Positions 10,861-21,130 of a stretch of DNA of 64,000 nt are shown in pieces. The translations under genes and the position numbers were made by a program. How positions within the stretch are numbered: the first letter of the stretch is position 1; each line of letters starts with the position of its first letter. The notes below the pieces were generated by a model. It saw only the letters and a list, made by a program, of their open reading frames with translations, was not told the origin of the DNA and ran no database searches. This stretch comes from Diphasiastrum complanatum (taxonomy: Eukaryota; Streptophyta; Lycopodiopsida; Lycopodiales; Lycopodiaceae): assembly GCA_029204225.1 (NCBI GenBank), contig CM055095.1, positions 37,068,597 through 37,132,596 on the forward strand. The letters run 5' to 3'.

Positions 10861-11310
10861 GATGCAGAATATAGATGAGCAAGGCAGGATTGTACTTGAT
10901 AAAAAGGGCAGTTTGCTTGCAGAATGGATAGTGTAGGACAAAAACTGGTCTTTCTGATTGTTATAGAATTTGCAGACAGGCTGAGAAATCGTGGAGAGGC
11001 AAATAAATCTAACTGTAATACTCGCGAATTCTGAAAAAGGTTTCTAAATGTCAGAATAGTGATTTTTTTAGATTTTCTGAAAAAAATTTGGCGTTTCAAA
11101 ATTCGTGGATAGTTAGGGAAATCGTGCTCTGTGAGGATGAATTCTTAGGCTGGATGGCGAATTCTAACAGAGAGGTTTAACTGGCAAATAGGGAATATAG
11201 AGAAAAATGTGATGTTCTGACAGTAAACGGGCAAAATCTGTGAGATAGAATCAGTGAGTAAACAAGCAATTCCGGACTTTTTTATTTTTCAATTTTTTTG
11301 TCATAAATTG

Positions 11311-11355
11311 TTTTTTACATGCGCCTTCCAGCATCTAAAAGGTGCATGTAAAAAT
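11311..11355. repeat. AT-flanked hairpin
   Basis: TTTTTTACATGCGCCTT pairs with AAAAGGTGCATGTAAAAA across a short loop. A related pair of words occurs near 30290-30357, so it may be one end or core of a small repeat family. Confidence 0.45.
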
Positions 11356-11439
11356 TTTTGAAACAAAAGCAAGGGGTGCACAAACTACTTGGAGGGAGGC
11401 GCCTCCCCTTCTTTTCTTAAAAAAAAAGAAAAATTGATT

Positions 11440-11840
11440 AAATGATTGGTGAAGGATTGAAGGAAAACCTACATAAACATAAATTTTGTGTTGGTTGTTT
11501 AGCTTGGCATCCAACGTTTCTTTGGTCCCAAGTTCGAGCCTCCCCTTGGAAACCAAGAACCATAAACATTGTGAGTTGGCTCAATAGGTTAGCTTGACAT
11601 CCGAAGTTTTTTGGTCCCAAGTTTGAACCTCCCCTTGAAAACAAAGAAGCACAAACTTTGTGATGACCCAATGGGGTTGGCTTGGTTGTTATCTTGTCAT
11701 CCAAAGGCTTTTTGGTCCTAAGTTAAACCCTCCCCTTGGAAACCAAGAAGCATAAACTTTGAGACAACTTGGCATCCAAAGTTTCTTTGGTTCCAAGTCT
11801 GAGCTTCCCTTTGGGAACCAAGAAGCATAAACTTTATGAC
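11440..11840 (+). repeat. tandem array of tRNA-derived SINE units
   Basis: Four imperfect units, starting near 11495, 11570, 11665 and 11765, share GGCATCCAAAGTTTCTTTGG, TCCCAAGTTCGAGCCTCCCC and CCAAGAAGCATAAACTTTG. AAGTTCGAGCCTCC matches a tRNA-type B box, and TTGGCTCAATAGGTTAGC near 11577 matches an A box. This points to a SINE using a Pol III promoter. The same unit, inverted, is at 53275-53370, and a further one begins at the right edge of the window. Confidence 0.6.
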
Positions 11841-13189
11841 TAGATAGTCGGTGCAACTGGAGGAGCGAGCCAGGTTCACACTCAAACTTTTCACTTTGTT
11901 ATAGTAGCAAAACCACATACTTATTGTAGTTAGTACTTAGGTTAAGGACTTTAATTCAACGTAGGATTCATTGCTTCTATAGTTAGTTACATTTACGATC
12001 TTGACTGTCTACGACAATCATGTCAACATACTACGTTCATTTCTCAAGTTGAAAAGAAACCATTTGAGCTCTTTGTTCTTGCTTCTTGTTTCTAAGCATC
12101 CTTACATTGTGAATTTCAACAAATTATGAGCCTTTAGTTCCACTAGGATAGCATTTGTTGTACCAATTCTTAGGTGCATAAACAACATAAGGACAAAAGC
12201 AAGAAGTATTATTTAGAATCTCAAGGTCTAATATCCAGTTCAAACAACAATATCCTAAATTTATACTCAATTAAAAATTTAATGGCCACAATTTTGGCCT
12301 ATGGAAATGGCAAATGGAGAATACTTAGAGAGAGAGGTCTATGGAGCTTGATCTCAAGTTTTGAGATGAGCCATATGTGACTTCATGTGCTCAAACGGGG
12401 AACTTGGCTAAAGCTAGTGTGTGTGCAAGTGACAAAGAAGCAACTAATGAATATAAAAGTAGTATGGAAAAGGACATATGCCATCATATGAATTTGTTGT
12501 GTGAGTTTCCTGCATGGTAAGTAGGTGAGATCAAGAATCCAAAATTGTTTAGAAAAATTAATGCAAGGTTTATAAAGGCAAAAATTGTCAGAAATTAGTG
12601 GGTTGTGCGAAAGTTGGGAGCGAGCTAGATGAATGGATCAAAAATGCAACAGTTAGCAGCAGGATAGTTCAAATGAAAGATCAAACAAATGTGCAATTGC
12701 CAATAACAACTGTAGAACAAATCGCGCTCTGATTATTATCAACAGATGAGTACAATGGCTTGAAGTCAATACTTCAGCTTGTTGAGCGTGATAACGCTGG
12801 TACTGATTGATCTGATTGATAGATTACAATTATCATAAGAAGTTTTTTGATGAAGATTTGAAGTTTGATATACTAAAAATATCTATAACTAACTTGCATT
12901 GAATGCTATCTACTACATTAATTACAACTGCCTTGTAACTGTAAGTAGGCGGACTTCCAACGCAACCGACAGTGTTCAAAAATTACATAGGGTCGGATTT
13001 TTATACAAAATTCAAAAATGTACACTTGCTCAAAAAATATGCTGAGGATCGAATTTTCCAAGGTCAAAAAAATTAGACCCGATTCGAACCGAACACGTTA
13101 GAACGATCTGAACCGAACAAGGGTCGAAAAAATCTGACCTTCTGTACACCTTTCAGGATGCTCATTAATAAATGGATTTGAGCATTGAA

Positions 13190-13210
13190 ATCCAACACTC
13201 CTCCTTAATG
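13190..13210 (-). other. polypurine tract and 3' LTR edge of copia C
   Basis: The minus strand reads TTAAGGAGGAG and then TGTTGGATTTCAATG. The LTR would run left from 13197; its far edge could not be placed. Confidence 0.55.
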
Positions 13211-13404
13211 TGGATCCTAGAAGTCTTGATTTTTAAATTTAAGATGTCGTTGAATCTGAGATGATGCTCCATAGAGAGGGCTTTTGTAAGTAATCTGTTG
13301 TCATAAATTTTGTCTTGCAATAGACCAATGATATCTCCTTGCTTTGCACTTTCTCCCTTAAATAATGATACCTTATTTCGATATGCTTGCTTTGTGGATG
13401 AAAT

Positions 13405-13620
<216 letters not shown>

Positions 13621-14533
13621 AATGGTGCTTTGATTGTCACAGAAGATAGTGGTTGGATGTGACTGTGCAAGGTCGATTTCTGCTAGTAGGTGTCTCAGCC
13701 AAATTGCCTCCTTAGTAGCATTTGTGACAGCAATGTATTCTGATTTCGTTGAGGATAATGCCACAGAGGTCTACTTTCTGCTATTCCAAGAGATTGGACC
13801 TTGATTGTAAAAAATTACAAATCCAGAAGTATATCTTCTAGTATCAACGTCCCCTGCCCAATCTGCATCTTTGTATCCTTCAAGAATGTTGGTAGTTTGG
13901 TTGCCTCCATAGTAGATGTTGAGCTGTTTGGTTGCTTGGATGTACTTCATGACTTTTAGAAGTGTTTTCCAATGCATCAGACCCGAGTTTAGACCCGAGT
14001 TTGATAGGAGCTGCTTGAGTGAACTGATTGAGTATGCAAGGTCTAGCCGTGTACAAATCATTGCATACATTAGTGAGCCAATGATGGAGTGAAATGGATA
14101 TTGCTTCATCTCCTCCTTTTCTACCTTATTTTGAGGAGATTGCTCCTTTGATAGCTTCAGTCTTGGGTCGAGTGAAAATTGACTTGGTTTGTAGTTAGTC
14201 ATTCCATACCTTTCTAGCACATTGGTAAGATATCTCTGTTGGCTGATGAATAACAGTTGGCTGGTTCGAATTCTAAATTTTTTGATTTCGAGACAATAGT
14301 GGGCTGAACCCATGTCAGTCATCTTGTACTCCTTGGCCATCATGCATTTCATTTTCTTCATCATATTCAGATCGTTACTGAATAATAGTGTATCATCCAC
14401 ATAGAGAGTGATAATGATGAAGAAGTTCGATACAAACTTGAAGTAGACATTCGAGTCTACTGAGTTTGGAGTAAAACCATTCTCAATGAGAAATGCATTT
14501 ATCTTCTGGAACCAGGCTTTGGGTGACTGTTTT

Positions 14534-15006
14534 TGTAATGACCCTAAAGGGATAACCCCCAAGATGAGGATAGGAGAACACAATAGGAGAGACAATGGAG
14601 CCAAACCGCCCAACCAATCCTAGATCAAAATTGGATCTAGCCCCCAAGCCATGCCATGTGAAGCAAGAGAAGAAGAGAGAAATGGTAACCTAAACCCAAT
14701 ATGTTGACGGGAGAATCCCTACCTCATTATATAGAGAGTAGAGTCATGTGCATGAAACCATGCAACCCGCAGGTCAACTATAAATAGATCACACCTCTTC
14801 ATGCAATCCTCTTGCCTATATCCGTCACACAGACATGCAATACTCCATATGTCTCAATTAGAGTGTCTGGGTCCTCTCAAGGTTTTTAAACACAAACTGG
14901 CCTTGACATGGAATTAAATCATGGCATGACCAACAATCTCGACTACTGGAGGGCCGGTCTACCATATTAGGACTATTCTAGGTCCTTAACCGAATATGGC
15001 CATAAC
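14534..15006 (-). repeat. 3' LTR of element D1
   Basis: A 473-bp block that matches 63250-63736 in reverse complement along its length, with shared words such as TGGTAGACCGGCCCTCCAG and GAGAGGACCCAGACACTCTA. It ends TGTTATGG/TTACA in the TG...CA manner, and the purine tract TTAAGGAGGGAAGAA lies beside it at 15007-15021. The LTR sits directly against the copia C reverse transcriptase at 14533. Confidence 0.85.
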
Positions 15007-15029
15007 ATTCTTCCCTCCTTAAACTGCTT

Positions 15030-18000
15030 CTATCCTTAGAAACTCCAAAAAACAGGAAAGAATTACAGTTCCTTTAGCTTTCAGTATTAACCGAGAAAAT
15101 CATTATCCTTAATCTGACTTTCATATCAAACAAGTATTCAGAGAAAAAACTGTTTTCAACCATTAATCTCTGTTCTGGAGTACAAACTCTGGTTTGGAAA
15201 AGTACATTAAGAGATATATTTTCTCAACAGGGTTACTCTCAACATAAGTTAGTAACATCACCTTCATGTAAAACACTTACATGAACCACTGAGTGAAATA
15301 TTCCCTAACTTAGGAGATTAAAGTTAAAGAAAAAAATGATAATTACAGTCTGAAATTATCCACAAACTCTGGCAGACAATTCATAAAAAACTTCCGAGTA
15401 CAACTATCCTTGGAATCCGATTTCTAGAAAATGATAATTCATTTAACTAGAATCTCTAGGAGAATCATTAAGATATAGAATTATGAAAACTCAACTCTGA
15501 GTATCCCAGATACTCTTTTGAGCTAAATGCTCTTGTTTCTAGCACCAAATGCAAAAAAAAATAACATTCCTTCATCTTAATAGACTTGTCTGTCTCCTAT
15601 GATAACTGGAGATCCAATCAAACGAAAAACTGTACTCAAGCATCTACATACCATAAATTGTAGTAGAATAGCATCCACTGGATAAATTAAATTCTCCACA
15701 AGTAAAATACTTATCTTGTGAGAATCTCTGTGAGATCCATAGGTTCTCAATAATACTGGAGTAAAGAGATTCAAAACACTAATCTGAATTCTTACTCAAT
15801 TAATAGATCAAGACTTAATCATCACATTTAAGAATCATTACAATTCCTTATAATCCTCTGACAATAATTAAGTACCTATTTATGATCCGTCAACCATAAA
15901 TATTTAGATTCGTATGATTCGTCAATCATAATCTTTTGGAATCCAAAATTGTACTTAATCATTCACAAGATACTGAAATATAGTTCCACATATCTCAGGA
16001 AAAGTAAAAATCATTCCAAAATCTTTCCATTAAGAAAATACTGGATTTAGGAATACTTCCAAAACATGATTCTTTAACTAAAGTGCAAGATTCAAGTTCT
16101 ACAAACAACTGATAATTACAGATTGAACACATACCAAAACGACAATCATCTTCAACTACAAAAAAAACTTTCACTATGACCCAGTACATAAACACATTCT
16201 TATCTGGCAGATCCCTCCAGAACCCACATATGTTACTCACATATCTCACTGAGATCTTGTAACTCAGCTACAATTTATTTTCTATTTCTCATGAGTAAAT
16301 AACATATCCAAGAAATCTTTGAGAGGAATAACATTCACTCTCAGTGGTTTTCCAATCCAACTTACCTTCTAATTACATAATTTCTTCCACTCAATCAACC
16401 CCTCATTGATCCTAGTACTCAAACTAATATTAGGTTGATCTAATATAGAACTCTTAGACTTAAATTCAAATCAAACTTACTTCTATTCCAATCGAAATGG
16501 AATTAGTAACCTTTGACCTTTTACCGTACTACTTAGATAATGATTCAAATTCGAAACTTGTTCCAGATTGTCCACACAATCCCTAGAGAATTCCTCTTTT
16601 TCGAAAAGTTCCAATTAGGTATCTTACTCTGAATCTATCAAAAATTACTTTCAGACCAAATCTCATTTCTATACCACAGTTGGTTTTACTTCCAAAAAAC
16701 TATGCAACCTACAAATTCCCAAATAGAATTTTATTCGCCCCTCCTTTTAAAGAAATTATAAATTTCAATAAAAGTTAGCTGGAAAGATGATATATGAAAA
16801 TATCTAAACCAAGAAAAGTTAGTAATAAGTGCTTCCACTAAAGGATTCACTCTATTACACACATGACTTCTCCTTCAAATATTTTCACTCTGAGTGATAG
16901 AAGCTACTATTCTATCAAAATCCATTTATAAAACAGAGATATTCTATGGTTTAAGAAATTGAAACATTTCAAGCTTAGAATTTATCTGAATTCCAAGTCT
17001 ATTCACACAAGTAGTAATTTATATGACATAACAGTGTCTCAGAAGAATAACTTCATGTTGGAAAGAATCATATAAGTCAGTTTGGTATCCTATATTTGAA
17101 AAATTACTAAGAAGTAAAGGATTAATTAAGAAAGCGAGAAATAGATTTGAGGGCCTCTGATTTTGTAAATAATGAGATACCACATTGGGATCTAGATGAA
17201 ACCTCAAAATTTTCCAAAATATCCCACATTTGATCGAATGGTTTTCTTCTTTTCCATATCGCAACTAGGTACTAAAACACACCATTGATCATCAGATCTT
17301 TACAATCCTAGAATTTTCTTTCCAAAATTACTGATGTCCCATACCATCAGCTTTTCCTTCCAGAAAACCCTTAACCGCCTTATCTGATATTCTAGAGATC
17401 CACCGATCATCTAGCTGTCCTATAATCATTATAGGATATTATCTCTTGTTTCCAAAACACTGGAAAATCTCATTTTTATTTGGATGACTGGCATGCCTAT
17501 CATATGGATACCCAAAATCCACATCCGATTATGTGACTTAGACAGAAGAATCAACATGGTTAATGATAAGCTTCAAACCCCTACTGATGTATCAAATCCA
17601 GGGACAAGCTTTTGTCAACTAACAGATCCAATGTAATCCACATATCAAATTCCACTTCTAACATCACAATTAACATCCAAAACTGCAGATAACTCAATAG
17701 TTACAAAGATATCAGCTACGAATTCAACTGAATGAATTCTAACCAGGAAATTAATAACCAGTATTAAGCAATTATTTACAGGGATTACCAAAATCCTAAC
17801 TGCGAAATACATTTTCCGATCACACTTACTACCTCTGATGTCCACTCTTCTTCCCTCCGTAGAATTTTCAGTTCCCTGAAAATCTATTTCAGCTAAGGTA
17901 CCAAGAAGACGTAATGACATTAGTAAATGTTTAAAAACCTAAATACTGTAGGAAAAAGTCCAAAACATTTTCATTTTTGTCCTATATCTGGGCTGAATAT

Positions 18001-18650
18001 CTGATATATCAAAAATCATTTACTAGTTTATGAAACAGTACTAGTCTGATCTTTTGAATATAATTCACCATAGGATTTTACTGGAAATGAAAACAGTTAT
18101 GTAATTTCTATTATTACAAATTTTCCAATAAAATTGGACTGTTTTTCCTTTTCACTTACTGGCTTAAGAATTACTTTGTTAAAGAAATAATGAGAAATAA
18201 TATTTGGATTCGGGTACTTCCTACACTGTATTCACTCTAAATAATTTTGTTGAATAAAGAATTACCTCCAAATACCATGTATTTTCCTACATTAATTATT
18301 TAACAAGTATCTCAAAAGCTTTTGGCTCGTTCAATCTTAATGATTAAAATCATCATGAACCCAAAACCAACTGATCGGTGTTCCACCGACTTGAAAAGGA
18401 GAAACCAAAATACAATTTAACTCCATGAACCAGGAGTATCAATACTCCAGAGTTAAATGGTTTAAAATGCATAATACCAAGGAATCGAATTCCTATATCG
18501 GGTATATGCCTGAGAACCATACTATTTCCTTCGTTTCGTCAAGATCCAACAATACAAATGCTCCAAATAACTGGCTAAAAAAAGGCTTTGAAAACAACAT
18601 GCAAACTAAGTACATGCAAAGAGCCACGCAACCCAGAGTTTGGTTGACCC
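15030..18650 (-). other. AT-rich interior of D1, no readable genes
   Basis: About 3.6 kb with stops in all frames. Only short open frames are present, none with a recognisable motif. Confidence 0.5.
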
Positions 18651-18903
18651 GTTAACAAGTTGCATGAGTCCAAAAGCCCCCCGAGTCTATTTCCGTCCAA
18701 AAGGGAAGCTAAAAAGCATATTCCATCTTCAAGGTCAGAAACCCTAAAGAGGTTCCCTCAATCAAGGCATGAAAAAGAGCAACGCTCGTTTTGTTGGCTT
18801 CATAGTCGCTACAGCCGCATCATCCCCATCGCGACCCTCTTCAAAAACTTTCATCGCTGGAAACCTAATCAACTGCCTCACTGCTGCACAAGTACTTCCA
18901 TCG

Positions 18904-19031
18904 ACCATCTGTGAAAGACAGGTCTGCACCGCTCCTACTACTGCCATCGCTGGGAAACGGATCCATGACCATTTGTGAAAGACAGGTCTGCACCGCTCCT
19001 ACTGTTGCCATCGCTGGGAAACGGATCCATG
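18904..19031 (+). repeat. two tandem 64-bp units
   Basis: Copies 18904-18967 and 18968-19031 differ at only a few positions. Each contains GAAAGACAGGTCTGCACCGC and CCATCGCTGGGAAACGG. The word CATCGCTGG also occurs at 18852 and is the core of the hairpin array at 57.2-57.8 kb. Confidence 0.9.
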
Positions 19032-20104
19032 GCTGCAGTTATGCCACACACAGTTCAGCCACCACATTCATCATACATGAAGTGTGGCTCCCAATCATCG
19101 ACAAGTCACTGTTTCAACAGTAGCCCTCGTTGAAGCAACATGGAATAGCTGTGTCATATCAACCAAGGTTTCAATAGCTTCACGGTCTTGATATCCAGAC
19201 ACGCACGCCTGTCTAGAAGTAAATTCCTCAAATCAACTGTCTCCAACAGTCAATCCAACAAGGTCGATTCCGGGCCTATATCTGGTGAGCTGTCCGAAAT
19301 TTGGATTCCTGGGATAAGAAGACATCCTTGTGGCCAAAGAACAGTGATAATTGCAACAAGCTGGTTGCAACAACTCTTTTTTCACAACAGTAAATTACAA
19401 ACAGCAGACAGTGATCTATTCAAAGGTTCAAACAGAGTTACCACTCTCGATCTCTAAAAAAGAGAACTCATTCCTGACGAAGGAATGAAACATGCATTAA
19501 CTACTCCAAAATGTTTCCACAGATCCTTCATAGCTTTTATTAAATACTTTTAACAAAATCAAGAAATCCGCCAATACACTCTTTTACAGGGAATAGTTCA
19601 TTCACAGCTCCAATTTCTCTGTTTGCTTATTAAAAGAGAGTTTATTACTTTTGCAACTCCATTCTATGTTCAAAATCACAGGTTCCACAGCGGGATTAGC
19701 GCAGGAAATCACACCACATCCAACATGCAGTTTGTTAGATTCCAAATTTCTAGCCTTAAGTTGTTTATTCTTCTTGGATAAATCAATTCAGAACCAATCT
19801 ATCAATAAACATAGCTAGTCAGTTGAATCCAACACCTTGAACATTATGGACATTTGCATGCAATCACACACTCCATTAGTATGCAAAAACAAGCCACACG
19901 ATTTACACATGCAAATCATTCAACATGAATTGGAAATCTCCTCAAAAACCAGAAAATTCAGAATGAACACAAGACTAATTCTCAGCTTTTCCTTCAAAAT
20001 TAAAACATGACATTAAGCATGTTACCAACAATCTTGAAGAGCTTCAAGATTTAACAAATTCCATTCCAAACCTCCTTTGAGAGTCCCAATTTTATTCACT
20101 AATG

Positions 20105-21130
20105 TCACATTTGATTCTCCATCAGAGAATCGAATTTCGTGTCCATTGCTGCTTTCCAATGATCAGCATCATTTGTAGACAATTTGGTTCCTGCACGAAG
20201 CAGCAGGCTACATCATCCATAAATCTGGATGGAAGCTGGCTGGGTCGGTTCGATCTTTTGGGCTGAACTTCGACCCTCTGCTGATCAGACTCATTTTCCG
20301 AGTTTGAATCGATTTCTTGATTTTCGACCATAGGGTCGAAATTTGGCTGTTTGAACCTGTGTTCAAAATTTGACTGTTCGAACCTGTGTTCAGAATTTTG
20401 CTGTTCGACCCTTGGGTCGAAAATTTGTGCAGTCTTTCCCTTGGGTTCGAAAAACCTGTCCTCCAGAAAAATTACATCTCTGTTCGTGAATGCCTTTTTT
20501 GTGTCTAGATTGTAGAGCTCATATGCCTTGTGATCTGAAGAATAGCCAATAACGATCGATTTTCTGCTAGTGTTGTCCAGCTTCTTCTTGAGATCTTCAC
20601 GACGCCTTGAACTAATTGAAGATCATTTGAATGTCTCTGATTTGTTCTTCAAGAAATAGGTAGTAGTCCATCGTGAGAAGTCATCAATGAAAGTAAGAAA
20701 ATATAGTGCTCTCCCTAAGGTAGCAGTCTGCATCGGGCCGCAAATGTCACTATGTATAAGATCGAGCAAGCCTTTGGAAGCATGAACTAAGTCGGAAATA
20801 AAAGGGCTTCTTGCATGCTTGCTGATTATACAACTTTCACATGGAGAAGTTGGCTTGCTGACATAAGGTAGATCTTGCACTAGTCTTTGATTCAACATTT
20901 GTTGGATACTGTTGAAGTTGAGATGGCATAATCTAAGATGTCATAGCATGTCAGTTGATTCAGTCATGGATGTGTGAAGAGCTTGACTGTTCCTCTTGTT
21001 GCTGGTTCAAAAAACTGATTGAAGCACTATATACTTGTTGTTGGTACCACTTCTTCTTTTGATTATTGTATTTTAAAGTCTTGCAGTCCTTGATTTCATG
21101 ACCAGTTTTAATCTTCTTCTAACTTGTTGA
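20105..21130 (-). pseudogene. copia element C: zinc knuckle, integrase N-terminus, linker, start of polymerase
   Basis: From high to low coordinate the minus strand reads GHEIKDCKTLKYNNQKKKW (end of the Gag zinc knuckle, near 21100-21050), HLRLCHLNFNSIQQML and CESCIISKHARSPF (pre-integrase), then IHSDICGPM and FIDDFSRWTTTYFLK (start of the integrase core, 20750-20640). The rest of the integrase is missing. A linker with repeated short peptides (FEHRF types, 20450-20340) leads to RSNRPSQLPSRFMDD and DHWKAAMDTKFDSLMENQ, the start of the polymerase, at about 20110. There D1 begins. Stop codons and frame changes are frequent; the protease is not seen. Confidence 0.78.

Larger units (their letters stand above)
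3700..10960 (-). mobile_element. Ty3/gypsy element A, internally deleted
   Basis: In minus-strand order the element has Gag, zinc knuckle, protease, a truncated start of reverse transcriptase, RNase H, integrase, a third ORF, polypurine tract and 3' LTR. Stops and frameshifts are common, so it is inactive. I could not find a matching 5' LTR between 10.96 and 13.1 kb. The reverse transcriptase core is missing at about 7850. A 3'-terminal fragment of a sister copy lies at 36.4-38.4 kb. Confidence 0.85.
10961..13160. other. gene-free stretch with hairpin and SINE array
   Basis: This is the expected place of the leader and 5' LTR of gypsy A, but I find no sequence like the LTR at 3.7-4.45 kb. 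A hairpin at 11311-11355 and the SINE array at 11440-11840 are annotated separately. A fragment GCGCTCTGATTATTA at 12724 resembles the complement of an initiator-Met tRNA primer site, but it is imperfect and I see no LTR edge beside it. Confidence 0.4.
14534..20105 (-). mobile_element. LTR element D1, inserted in copia C
   Basis: The 3' LTR is clear. The interior is AT-rich and has no readable pol. Near 15510-15610 it shares words with D2 (62770-62850), such as ATAGGAGACAGA and CTATTAAGAT plus TGGTGCTAGAAA, so the same family is meant. D2 carries Ty3/gypsy reverse transcriptase fragments, so D1 is probably Ty3/gypsy too. I found no 5' LTR near the right border; the border at about 20105 is placed where copia C resumes. 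About 120 codons of copia polymerase are missing across the insertion, so the insertion or later loss was not clean. Confidence 0.6.

Noticed and set aside
11440-11840. tRNA genes suggested by GTTCGA B boxes
   Set aside because: The A-to-B spacing and flanks do not fold into a cloverleaf, and the unit repeats as a SINE.
18660-19460. Several short plus frames in D1 (for example 18769-18978)
   Set aside because: They lie across the 64-bp tandem repeat, overlap each other in different frames and show no recognisable domain.
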